64,000 bases of DNA from an uncultured Clostridia bacterium (GTDB taxonomy: Bacteria > Bacillota > Clostridia > Christensenellales > Aristaeellaceae): contig CAMVEB010000002.1 in the NCBI GenBank assembly GCA_947166385.1, positions 1 through 64,000 on the forward strand, read 5' to 3'. The position numbers and the translations under genes were made by a program. The notes below the pieces were generated by a model, which did no database searches, was not told the origin of the DNA, and saw only the letters and a list, made by a program, of their open reading frames with translations. Shown one piece after another: positions 25,157-34,340 of this stretch (position 1 is the stretch's first letter; each line of letters begins with the position of its first letter).

Positions 25157-25263
25157 ACGCATCCTCCTTCTTTTTTTGCCTGTTTGGAAACGGTGATCAG
25201 AAAATGACGCTGCCCCCCTGCTGCTTTTATTATACTCAGGAAAAAGAGGACAAAAAATAGATT

Positions 25264-25309
25264 GCATAAGACATTTATGCGAATTATTCGGACATTTGTG
25301 GACATTTGT
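25264..25309 (-). promoter_or_regulatory. operator-like array upstream of the small helical protein gene
   Basis: Three elements lie side by side: GCATAAGACATTTATGC (25264-25280, perfect 6-base arms), CGAATTATTCG (25280-25290, perfect) and two direct copies of GACATTTGT (25291 and 25301). They sit about 30 bases upstream of a TATAAT on the minus strand. Confidence 0.55.
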
Positions 25310-25344
25310 AAAAGAATGGGATAAGAGCTGCAGATCTTAATTTA

Positions 25345-26437
25345 TCAGAGATTTAGGAAAGGAAAGATTTCATTCAGGTCATGGCATCTTTCAAGGCAAT
25401 TATGCCAGATGGTTTTATTGTTGAAATCAGTTAACTTGGGGTTGATACACAACGTTTTGGCTCCTGAACGATAGGCATATTCATCGTTAAGTGAATTCCC
25501 AACAAAGAGTATGCTGTAGGTATCTATCCTGAGTTCGTGCGAGATCATTTTGATATATTCCGATTTGCCTTCAAAATCATATGCGGTCCCAACGATTTTT
25601 AGCAGCTTGTCATCGTCATTGAAAAAGAACTGATTTGCCTTGATACCATCGAAATAGCTAAAGTATGGACCCAGTGCATAACGTATCACATGGAAAATGG
25701 AACCGGATACGATATAAAGCTTAATATCATGTTCTCGCATCAATGACAGAAATTTCTCTATACCGGGCATAAGTTTTATTTCTGTTGCTATTTCTTTCAG
25801 AATCTGGAGATTCATATCTCTATCTTTAAAGTATTTTTCTGTAATACTGCACCATTCAGGATGAGTGATTTTCTTTTCATCAAATTGCTTATGATAATAC
25901 TGGCACATGGAGACATCATATCCAAGCTTCGTCCAGATATATTCCCATGTTGTGCGATTTGCCTTACAGGTGGTGAGTGTTCCATCAAAATCAAAAATAA
26001 TTGCCTGGGTTTTGATGTCCTGAGATTGGCATACCGGCTGCAGCCGGCTGCGCGTTTTAATATTACATTTGGCCTTAGTAGCACAGTATGCCAGAATGGT
26101 AGTAATAAAAGATGGAACATTATTTTCGTTTGATTTTACAAAAGATTGGAGATCCAGCAATCCGATATCTGCAAATAATGGTTCTATGTCTTCACAGAGA
26201 ACGGAAATAGGATAATTAATTTTGCTTTCTGATAATAATTTATTAAGAATAACATGAAGTTCTTTTAAAGATTTGATGCTTGGAAATCTGTCTGCAGTCA
26301 GCCATTTTCTGATTGAGGAAGTGTCAGTGATGACACTTCTTTTTGTTACAATATCTTCAGGTTCGATAGAATACAAATTAAAGACCAGATTGAGGATATC
26401 CGAGAATATATTTTTTCCATCTCAAATCTTCTGTCAT
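25345..26437 (-). CDS. HAD-family phosphatase with an N-terminal helical domain; frameshift in an A-run at the 5' end
   Basis: The HAD core (about residues 140-340) has motif I IIFDFDGTLTT (nucleophile and acid Asp), motif II IVSGS and motif IV ILFVGNSLNDEYAYRSG. This places it with SerB-like phosphatases acting on small phosphorylated metabolites. The N-terminal 120 residues contain SIRKWLTADRFPSIKSLKEL, which resembles a small helix-turn-helix. The uninterrupted frame starts only at TTG 26376 with no ribosome site. If one A is removed from the A6 run at 26411-26416, ATG 26437 (10 bases after GGAG) opens a 363-residue frame, MTEDLRWKNIFSDILNLVFN. The run may be a phase-variable switch, a mutation or a sequencing error. 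It follows the large PRTase/PNP gene on the same strand. Confidence 0.75.
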
Positions 26438-26480
26438 TGTATTAATCTCCAAATCAATTAAGATAAATCTGAATATTCGT

Positions 26481-26657
26481 TTACTGGCAAATGATTGAGG
26501 AATGCTTCAAATAAAGAAGAATGGTAGCGAATGTATCATTCACTTCTGAGGGTTTGTTTCCTTCAGTGCAGTAAAAACTCCGGTCTTCTACGATAAAACC
26601 GTGTCGGCATTATTTCTTAATACTTTTTCCGTTGTGGAGTAATATTTGAATTTCCAT
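26481..26657 (-). pseudogene. possible short gene with an internal TAA between the PNP-fusion and HAD genes
   Basis: From ATG 26657 the frame reads MEIQILLHNGKSIKK, TAA (26610-26612), then CRHGFIVEDRSFYCTEGNKP and SEVNDTFATILLYLKHSSII to a stop at 26481. The ribosome site is weak. Inverted repeat TGAATTTCCATG (26647-26658) with CATGGAGATTCA (26672-26683) overlaps the start and could be the end-of-gene hairpin of the PNP-fusion gene. Coding status is doubtful. Confidence 0.25.
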
Positions 26658-26682
26658 GCCGGTGCTGCACTGCCATGGAGAT

Positions 26683-29600
26683 TCAAAATAATAAGTTTTC
26701 AATTAATGCTCTTGTGTAAGCAGCGGCGACAAGTGAGGCATAAAAATGCCAGGAATCATCTTTTCGTGTATCACAATAATCGCAGATACCTCTGACAACA
26801 AAATATCCTCTTTCAGCTTCATATGTTGCGTTTTCTATTCCAAATCCTTCCATTTCCGCAGCATAAGTATTATATTTGTTCCTCAGTTCATCACGGAAAC
26901 TCTCGTTTCTCAGCAGACGGTTTGCACTGGCTATTTTTTCATGGAAAATACGAGGACTGCATTGTTCTTCTTTTGGAACAGTTTCTTCTTTTCGTGTACC
27001 TGTAACGAAAGCCACTTTTCTTTTTTCGGGCTGAGCGAATTTTGGGTTTCCCTGTATATATGCACGGATATAATCTTCCCATAGTTTTTTGTCCTCAAGT
27101 GCAAGTTCATCCAATCTTTTACTGGCTTCTATTGCTGCGGGATTTGGAGCTGTATTTGGACCGTTCAGTTCTTTTACTTCTCCTTTATCCTTAATGAAAT
27201 CATAATTAATTATTCCCGTCGCAGTGATAATATCGCCAATACGGATATCTGTTTTGGGGTCTGCTTTAGCAGAAGGTATACCGCCTGCAATACCTGTCAT
27301 AAACACAATAGAAATATTGGGAAACTTGTTCAACAGTTGCGTAACACGTATAGCAGCGGAATCATTACCCTGCCCTTGAGTGCGTACCAGAACGATCTTG
27401 GTTTCTTGGCTGTTGCGAGTTTTTAATGTTCCCATGCAGTATTCTACAGCACGGGAGTATTTTTGTTTCGGATCTTTAGGAATAATGATATTTATGGGAG
27501 AATTAAGCATATTTTTCATAGCTATAAATTCTTCTGTCAGAACAGTAATAATTCCAATTGAAACATCTTCTGCCACCTTTGGATTGTAACCAGAAACGGC
27601 AGTAGGGTCCGTTTTTCCAAATTCCATACTCATATGACACTGCTCCTTTTCTGGCCCCAGATAAACATCAGCTAAGGCAATAAACTTCTTTTGATCATCT
27701 TTCTTTAATGAATTATATGTGTCTTGAAGGATTGAAAAAACTGAATCCACATAGGGAGATATTGGAATACATTCAGCCTTTTCCCATGCGTTTTGTACGA
27801 CCACATCCAAAGGCTTTTTGTATGATTGTTCCCCTTTACTACATCCAAATTTAATATGCACTTGATTTAATCCTTGATTCCTTTGGTAGTCAAGGAGTCC
27901 ACTGGCAAAACTGATTGCATCTTTAAAATGTGTAAAAATACATGTGCCTCTGTTGTTTTCTCCGACATCTCCAAATACATATTCAGCTGATTCATACAGG
28001 GATATTGCATTAGAAGCGTAGTTTTGCATGATTAATGGGATTTTTTTAACTGCCTGTCCTTCAAGATTTCTGTATCTTGAATAATCAAAATCCAATATAT
28101 AAAATTCATTCAGATTATTATTTCGGATATGATTAACACATTTGTTGATAGTTGTCAGCATTTCCTGCCGCGATGTTACGTCATATTGTGGTATATCTTG
28201 AAATAATCTGGCTATTTCTGCAAACATATCAGCACGTATTTGATCATAAGGAAGATCAAAGTTTGGAGCTGGTTCTTTGCCTTTATCAGGCTCCGGGAAA
28301 TCTTTATCCACGAATTCAACGATCTGATTTATAATAGGGTTATTGACAGTTCTGATCAATGCATCAAATTTACTGTAGTATTTAATATCCAAAGTCTTTT
28401 CCCATAGCATGAAGTTTACCATGATTTGTTCAAGCGTGGCAATTTGCTGTATTTGGGGAATAATATCTGTTTTAAGATTTTTGGGGAAAAATACACGAGA
28501 GTTTTTGATTTTCTGGTGAACATTAAAAAACGTCATATCTGAAGAGAGGCATTTATCTACTCTTTGAAAGATTTTATCCTGATCATATTTTAGCTTTTTT
28601 ATTGCTTCATTAGCAACTTTCGCTGCATCTCGCAGTAATAATTCAGACATAGCATCTGATTGTACTATCATTGCCGTTCTAATGTTTTTAAAAGCCAAGT
28701 CAATGTCGTAATATACATGTTTATAAAAATATTGAGGATTTCTACATAATACCAGTTCATTCAAGATGTCTGCTTTATTTGCGTCTTCTTTGATTGCAAT
28801 TAAACCTTTGACATAATTAATTATTTCTGATAAAGGTGTCATATCCGTTGGCGAAAACCTTTCAGCTATCATTTCGCTAAAAGTATGGGGATCTGCACCA
28901 ATAAACATTTTTGACGACTGATCATATTCGCAATATGAAGAGATTCTATTGAATTGGTAGAGAGGATATGCTTTTTCGTTGTCTAATGCTTTTTTTGCGT
29001 GGGTTAAAGGCCCGTACATATAAGGTTCCGTGTAAAACCCGTGGAAATCGTATTGATTGCTCGGATAATCATACGCTAAATTTGCCAATATCTTGTTTAA
29101 GTATGTTGCCTGAACTTTGAAAAAATGTTTCGAGGGTGCGATTGCTGTTTCTTTTTTCTTGGTTTGTTCAGTTTCGCTTCCTTCATCTGTATTATTTTCT
29201 GTTTTATTTGTTCCACAGAGGCTTATGATCACAGGCAGAAGCATCTCGGTTTTTTCGTCTATATGGTCTGGATCACCTTCTCCGGAACGACAAACCCGCA
29301 TAAATACTCCATTGATCAATCTGTTTCTGGTAACCAGAACACCTCGGTCACAAAGAATATCTACCCATTTCATCAAACTTGCTTTACCGTGATAATGGCT
29401 GATGATTGCATTAAAGGAGAGGAAGTATTGAACATTTAAAACATCGGAAAGAGTTTTGACTTTTTCTTCGTATTTTTCTCTAAGGTGATGCATTACATCG
29501 TATACTGAATCAAAGGTTTCAGGGCATTTTTCTGTACATCTGGTACATACAGAAAGAACATTGTCAATAATATCCGATTGATCTGACAAGAACCGATCGA

Positions 29601-30597
29601 TTGATTTGACAAAATCATTTAATCTGTTCTGGTCACCCATATAGGCGCCTAAATCATATGTTTCGATAGATAAAGAATGTGGATCGATAGTTGTGCCTAA
29701 TTGTCTGAGAAAGTCTCTCAACATATATATACATGAGATAAAAAGAATATTCATGTATATACCTTCATCTTCTATAATCTTACTGTCCATTTTATATAGT
29801 GTTGTTAATGGTACTTGTTTTAAACACTCAAAAATCGATTCTTTGTTTATAGTATCCCATGAAACCAAATTCAGGGGGACAATAGATAAAACCTGAGTAA
29901 CTGAATTATATGAAAAACGAATCTTCTGTAGTGCACTAGCATTTACTCCCGTATCCACGTCGAAAGGTGTGTGAACCGGGAAATTTAGATTAAACAAGCA
30001 GAATTTTGTTATTTTCGATGGTGTGTAAACATCATTTGTAAATTCTATCCTGCCCAATTCCATAATACGGTAAAATGTTTTCTTCATGTCGTTTTTATTC
30101 ATTTGTATTCTGAAGAGAATATGATCAATATCGTAAAAGTTATCTGCTTTGGATAGAGTTATTGATTGTTGTGCAATATATTCCTGATACGTTGATTCGG
30201 GTAAATATCTTAATATTACCGCTTTTTCATCATATTGTTTTCTTATTTTTCTTTCAAGTTTATCATTTCCGATAAATGCATATGTATCTACGTTTGCTCC
30301 TAAGTTTTCAAAATATATACGATAATCGTATAGTGTAGAAGTATACTTAGCTGCGTCGTCAATGATGATAATCCGTTTGTCATCCAGTTCAGGTTTGGTA
30401 TTTTCAAAAAATTGCCGATATCTAATTAATGAAGCCATTTTGGGATATTTTAGTGAGAAATATCGTAAAAGCTTACATCCTTTTCTTTCAACTGGAACAA
30501 TATAGTCATAACCGAAATCTATTATTTTTTTCAACGCTTTCTCATTAGATTCAGCATATTTATAAAATGTGTTCATTTCTTTTGTGTACATTGGCAT
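26683..30597 (-). CDS. multidomain protein: PRTase-like, helical core, nucleotide-cyclase-like, PNP (nucleoside phosphorylase) effector domain
   Basis: 1304 residues from ATG 30597, 4 bases after GGAGG. Residues 1-150 resemble a type I phosphoribosyltransferase; IIIIDDAAKYTST (76-88) is the PRPP-loop pattern. Residues 150-820 are long, mostly helical and unrecognised. Residues 830-1000 resemble a class III nucleotide cyclase: DFDYS at the first metal site (about 836), FGDVGENNRG at the second (about 876), then IKFGCSKGEQ and DVVVQNAWEKAE. Residues 1012-1304 are a PNP/MTAN-type domain: IGIITVLTEE, FMTGIAGGIP (about 1099-1108), YAAEMEGFG (about 1245) and RGICDYCD (catalytic-Asp region). PNP domains in bacterial immune proteins can cleave ATP or other nucleotides. 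Reading all domains together suggests a nucleotide-based sensor/effector with the HAD protein as partner. The function is inferred. Confidence 0.75.
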   Translation of the reverse strand: MPMYTKEMNTFYKYAESNEKALKKIIDFGYDYIVPVERKGCKLLRYFSLKYPKMASLIRYRQFFENTKPELDDKRIIIIDDAAKYTSTLYDYRIYFENLGANVDTYAFIGNDKLERKIRKQYDEKAVILRYLPESTYQEYIAQQSITLSKADNFYDIDHILFRIQMNKNDMKKTFYRIMELGRIEFTNDVYTPSKITKFCLFNLNFPVHTPFDVDTGVNASALQKIRFSYNSVTQVLSIVPLNLVSWDTINKESIFECLKQVPLTTLYKMDSKIIEDEGIYMNILFISCIYMLRDFLRQLGTTIDPHSLSIETYDLGAYMGDQNRLNDFVKSIDRFLSDQSDIIDNVLSVCTRCTEKCPETFDSVYDVMHHLREKYEEKVKTLSDVLNVQYFLSFNAIISHYHGKASLMKWVDILCDRGVLVTRNRLINGVFMRVCRSGEGDPDHIDEKTEMLLPVIISLCGTNKTENNTDEGSETEQTKKKETAIAPSKHFFKVQATYLNKILANLAYDYPSNQYDFHGFYTEPYMYGPLTHAKKALDNEKAYPLYQFNRISSYCEYDQSSKMFIGADPHTFSEMIAERFSPTDMTPLSEIINYVKGLIAIKEDANKADILNELVLCRNPQYFYKHVYYDIDLAFKNIRTAMIVQSDAMSELLLRDAAKVANEAIKKLKYDQDKIFQRVDKCLSSDMTFFNVHQKIKNSRVFFPKNLKTDIIPQIQQIATLEQIMVNFMLWEKTLDIKYYSKFDALIRTVNNPIINQIVEFVDKDFPEPDKGKEPAPNFDLPYDQIRADMFAEIARLFQDIPQYDVTSRQEMLTTINKCVNHIRNNNLNEFYILDFDYSRYRNLEGQAVKKIPLIMQNYASNAISLYESAEYVFGDVGENNRGTCIFTHFKDAISFASGLLDYQRNQGLNQVHIKFGCSKGEQSYKKPLDVVVQNAWEKAECIPISPYVDSVFSILQDTYNSLKKDDQKKFIALADVYLGPEKEQCHMSMEFGKTDPTAVSGYNPKVAEDVSIGIITVLTEEFIAMKNMLNSPINIIIPKDPKQKYSRAVEYCMGTLKTRNSQETKIVLVRTQGQGNDSAAIRVTQLLNKFPNISIVFMTGIAGGIPSAKADPKTDIRIGDIITATGIINYDFIKDKGEVKELNGPNTAPNPAAIEASKRLDELALEDKKLWEDYIRAYIQGNPKFAQPEKRKVAFVTGTRKEETVPKEEQCSPRIFHEKIASANRLLRNESFRDELRNKYNTYAAEMEGFGIENATYEAERGYFVVRGICDYCDTRKDDSWHFYASLVAAAYTRALIENLLF

Positions 30598-30935
30598 TTT
30601 TCCTCCATCATTTTTAGGCTTTGACTTTTAGTAAACACTCATATGGATATTCATCTGTACCTAAGTGATGCAAAATAAATATTAACAACAAAACGAAATC
30701 TCTATTTTATCATACAACCTTTTTAACTTATATGACTATAACTAAAGACTCTTTGTGCAGTTATTCTGTTACAAAGGATATTCTATTTTTGCTACTATAA
30801 CAACATGAAGGTAATCATCAAATAATCCGTGTCTAGTTTTAGTCAACCCAATATGCTAGAGTGAAAAGTCTGGATTTCTTTCCGGACTTTTTGCACTTAG
30901 TGAAAAAAGTGTGGATCCATTCCACACTTTCCCAC
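30598..30935. other. promoter region of the large gene plus twin hairpins
   Basis: Minus-strand TATGATAAAAT at 30714-30704 is a good -10 region for the large gene, with no clear -35. Two similar stem-loops follow to the right: AAAGTCTGGA (30865-30874) with TCCGGACTTT (30881-30890), and AAAGTGTGGA (30906-30915) with TCCACACTTT (30921-30930). They could end transcription from both sides at the border with the IS66 remnant. Confidence 0.55.
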
Positions 30936-31052
30936 ACCAAGGAGGCCACGCCATAGTAACCAGCAGTGTCCTTCTGTTGTCAGGCAGATTGGGTAATCGG
31001 TTTTCGCTTCTTCGGTGTTCGCGGCCTTTCGTTGCTTGTCGGAGCCTGAGCC

Positions 31053-32839
31053 CTAACCTGGTTCAGCCGCTCTGTATGTAGACTCATAACGTCGGTATTG
31101 GTTAGACCATGGCATCAGATCCGGCATGTAGTCACGTCCTTTGTCATAGAGATGTTTCGGCATCTGTTCCATCAGATACTTCAGGAAGAAATAAGGATCA
31201 GCACCGTTGGCTTTGGCGGTTTCAATCAGTGTGAATATTGTCACCATGGGATCCGCCCCTGTGACAGAAAAACTGAAAAGACTGTTTCGGCGGTAGAGCG
31301 CTACCGGTTTCACACTTCGTTCCGCAATTCCGTTATCAATTGAAATGCTCCCGTCTGTCAGGAATCTGCGCAGACAGATCTCCTGGTTCAGAGCATATTG
31401 GACCGCATCCTGCATCTTCTCGTTCAGAAGGGGATTATCCAGATCAATACTGCGGATAAAATCAAAGAAGACATTCACTTTCGGAAGAACTTCCTTCCTG
31501 CGGCATTTCAACCGCTCGTCTGGTGAAAGTTCTTTCAGCGTATCTTCCGCCAGATAGATCTCCCGAATCAGCAGAATAGCCTGCGCCTCCGGAAGGTTTC
31601 GGATCTGTTCATCTGTTAATCCTTTCAGATTGAGAACCAACAGTGCTTCCACAAAACGCCTTCTGCAGTGCATGAAGCAGCCGGTTAAAGTGATCAGTCC
31701 GTGCTTTTGCTTTCATCATCGATACAGGGATAAGCGGTATAAGCATCGCAGGTCAGATAAATCATCTCCAGCAAACCGGCGTAGAAATTCCGGAGATGAT
31801 CCGCACCCCTCGTTTTCTCGTGACAGTATGCCACAATCTGCGGAACATCTGCCAATTCACCGGAACGGTGAACCCAGATAAAGCTCTTGGCTCCAGGTCC
31901 CCGTTCATCCAGTACGACGGAATAGTAAGTCTCATCACAATGCTGGTATCTGTATCCTTTCAGCAACTGGCACAGATATTCATATACTGGTCGGAGATGC
32001 GTTTGCGCAACATATAGGATCCAATTGGACATCGTCTGTCGGGATAAGGCAAAGCCAAAACGATCCGGATTGGATTCCTGCCTGTACAGTGGGAGATACA
32101 TCCTGTTCCAGTCCAGCATAATCTGGGAAATCAGGGAGGCAGATGCCACACTCTTCGGAATCAGTGCGATCTCTGTCGGAATTCGGATCAGCCGGTGGTC
32201 TAGTCCAACGGAAATGATTGGCGTGTAGATAACCTTCAGGTAAGTGGATCGGCGGATCAGCTCGACTTTCCGTTCTTTCTTCCAGTAAGCGAATCGCCAG
32301 TTGCCTTCCCCGTACTCCCGGCTCAGTTTGTTAATGTCGTAGTCAAAGAAGTTCTGGACATCAGGGCCGGAAAGATCCATCCGCTTCTTCCGTCCATTGC
32401 TCTTCCGGGCATCCAGATCGTTGAATAGCGGGATAATTTCTCCGATTCTGCGGCGATTAATCCGCTTTTCCTCCTTCTGCTCCCCGGCGTTTTCAGCCAG
32501 CGGGTCCTTTGTTGGAAGGTTCCCTTCAAGCACCTGGCTCAAAATATCTTCTGTCTTCTCAGTGCTCTGGCCGAAAAGATCGTTTGTCTGAATTGTTTGG
32601 ATACCGGTCAGATGCTGGTTCTGCTTCCGGAGCGTATCAATCTCCTTGCGGGCGCCGTTCAGCGCATCTTTCATCTGCTGGTATTCAATTGCTATCGCGC
32701 TGCTAGCATTCTCCGTTTCCTTCAGTCGGATCTCCAACTCTTTCTTCGCACAAAAAAGGCTGACAGCAATCTCGGTGATTTCCGCCCCGTCCTTTCCCTC
32801 CGGGGAACGACGAAAGGCTTCCATCGTTGCTGTCATCAT
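31053..32839 (-). pseudogene. tnpC: IS66 TnpC transposase with a 1-base deletion
   Basis: Two frames join if one base is restored near 31690. N-terminal part (32839-31694): coiled-coil zipper (KKELEIRLKETENASSAIAI, ARKEIDTLRKQNQHL), the IS66 zinc-binding/DDE region (ARKSNGRKKRMDLSGPD), and catalytic segments HCDETYYSVVLDERGPGAKS and LTCDAYTAYPCIDD with the acidic residues. C-terminal part (31673-31053): CRRRFVEALLVLNLKGL, then NGIAERSVKPVALYRRNSLF containing the last catalytic Glu. The full length would be 595 residues. The frameshift lies between the second and third catalytic acids and should abolish activity. Confidence 0.85.
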
Positions 32840-32877
32840 GACGGCTTGCTCCTTTATGCAGATTGGAGAAGGATTTC

Positions 32878-33249
32878 TTATTCAGCAATCAGTCCGCGGA
32901 TCTTTTGAATGGTACTGGCCATCCGCTGGTTCTGCTTCCTGAGATCGCTTAACTCCTTTTCCATTTCTGTCAGGCTCAGCCTCAGCTTTCTCACCTCTGT
33001 CTGCGACTGCTCGTATTGGCCCCGGAGCTTGGTATATTCACTGGCGGATATCTGCTCTCCGCTGGCTTCCAGTTTCTTTTTTTTCGGCCCCCGCTTTCCG
33101 CAGGGAACAATCTCGCCGGTCGCCGGGTCAAGTTTCCCCAGCAGTTTCCTTCTCGATCTGGATTGCCCCAGTTCCGGAACCCAGTAGCTCTCCGATTCGT
33201 AAACGTACGTGGTATCCGTATCTTTGTGGTATTGCTGGATAATGGCCAT
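32878..33249 (-). CDS. IS66-associated coiled-coil accessory protein
   Basis: 123 residues from ATG 33249 after GAGGAG; the upstream frame starting at 33270 lacks a ribosome site. The N-terminal part (MAIIQQYHKDTDTTYVYESE, SRSRRKLLGKLDPATGEIVP) is followed by a Lys-rich stretch and a coiled coil (YTKLRGQYEQSQTEVRKLRL, EKELSDLRKQNQRMASTIQK). It lies between the transposase and the tnpB remnant. The role is unknown; such proteins accompany clostridial IS66 and IS1634-like elements. Confidence 0.5.
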   Translation of the reverse strand: MAIIQQYHKDTDTTYVYESESYWVPELGQSRSRRKLLGKLDPATGEIVPCGKRGPKKKKLEASGEQISASEYTKLRGQYEQSQTEVRKLRLSLTEMEKELSDLRKQNQRMASTIQKIRGLIAE

Positions 33250-33317
33250 CCAGATCACTCCTCGTTCCAATTTCGAGGATATTATATCACTTAACAGAAA
33301 AAAGTCAATAACGATCG

Positions 33318-33548
33318 TTACATAACGCCATTTATTTTGTAACTATTTTTCAGGAACGGAAAGGATTCATAAAGTGTTGTATTTATTGAATTTCGTTGTT
33401 TCGGAAGGGATTCGTCCTCCACCTTTTTGTACCTGCGAATGGTCCCTTCAATCGCAAACCCATCCAGCAACCGGTGATATTGTTCCATAGTTATGTCACG
33501 AGCCTCTTCCGGCGTATTGGGCCATTGGAATTTACTGTCTGTCAGGCG
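33318..33548 (-). pseudogene. tnpB: IS66 TnpB C-terminal fragment
   Basis: The frame reads RLTDSKFQWPNTPEEARDIT, then MEQYHRLLDGFAIEGTIRRY. This is the tail of IS66 Orf2/TnpB, with the FQWP and EARxIT-QY-LL-GF pattern. The N-terminal 70 residues are missing and replaced by the unrelated frame at 33542-33700. Confidence 0.75.
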
Positions 33549-33700
33549 AAGGGTACTGTCTCATTATATTGTTCCCCGGTTGTCTGCAAATACTCGCCGA
33601 GGGCTGCGTAGCATTCTTGATGAGACTTTCGGCTGCTGGAACATACCCCTTTTTCTTTGAGAAAACTCATGACGTGATTGACGGTCTTCTGATAATCCAT
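33542..33700 (-). pseudogene. N-terminal fragment, integrase-like
   Basis: From ATG 33700, behind GAAAGGGGTGATTCC, the frame reads MDYQKTVNHVMSFLKEKGVC, then SSSRKSHQECYAALGEYLQT and stops after 52 residues. The sequence resembles the start of clostridial site-specific integrase-like proteins, but the identification is weak. It runs straight into the tnpB fragment, so the joint is a recombination scar. Confidence 0.4.
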
Positions 33701-33873
33701 GATGGAATCACCCCTTTCAGTAATGATTATTCCATTATCCCATGAATATGATTTATCCTCATCTTTTTGGAAGATGATGCAGTATTTTCAATGTGTCTGA
33801 GAGAAGATGAGGATAAAAGTTTTATGAGGATAAGCCGCAGGCTACAATTACGCGCTTGATTCCGCTTGCTTCC

Positions 33874-34323
33874 CTAAACATGCTGAATCACCGAGAATAC
33901 CAGCCTTAATGTTTTCTCGCTGGCAGATTCATTGACATATATCTGGAACTGGCCAAACTGGACCATAACTCCGGCTGAAAAAGCAGCAACGGCCAGAACC
34001 ACGGGAGCGGTCGGTTCCGGCTGAACAACAGGTACAGCAGGGAGCTCTTCTTTCGGCTTCAATTCACAAAACACCGGTAGTGAAGCAATGACTTGGGAAT
34101 TCACTTCACGGATTTGCTGCATATGACCACGAAATGGCGGTAATGCCAATCCTGGATTTTGTTTTAGAACATATTCCCGGATTCGTTTCTGCCAGTGAAA
34201 AAACTGACTGCGATCGATCCCGTTCCTGGCGCAGTATTCATTCTTGGTAAGGCCGCTGTTTACCGTATTCTGGATAATCCCGACCCATTTTTGCATCCGG
34301 ACGCTCATGACGGATTTATCCAT
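33874..34323 (-). CDS. tnpA: IS66 accessory protein TnpA
   Basis: 149 residues from ATG 34323. MQKWVGIIQNTVNSGLTKNE followed by YCARNGIDRSQFFHWQKRIR is the IS66 TnpA/TnpS helix-turn-helix domain. The Pro/Val-rich linker and the C-terminal strand (VMVQFGQFQIYVNESASEKT) also match the family. It is the first gene of the element and appears intact. It probably binds the IS ends. Its promoter should lie at 34324-34400, but no clear boxes were found. Confidence 0.8.
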   Translation of the reverse strand: MDKSVMSVRMQKWVGIIQNTVNSGLTKNEYCARNGIDRSQFFHWQKRIREYVLKQNPGLALPPFRGHMQQIREVNSQVIASLPVFCELKPKEELPAVPVVQPEPTAPVVLAVAAFSAGVMVQFGQFQIYVNESASEKTLRLVFSVIQHV

Positions 34324-34340
34324 TGTAAAACGCCTCCCTC

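Larger units (their letters stand above)
30936..34340 (-). mobile_element. decayed IS66-family element
   Basis: The order on the minus strand is tnpA-like gene (34323-33874), tnpB remnant (33548-33318), accessory gene (33249-32878) and tnpC transposase (32839-31053, frameshifted). This is the IS66 plan. The tnpB N-terminal half has been replaced by a foreign fragment. Terminal inverted repeats were not identified, so the borders are approximate. Confidence 0.7.
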
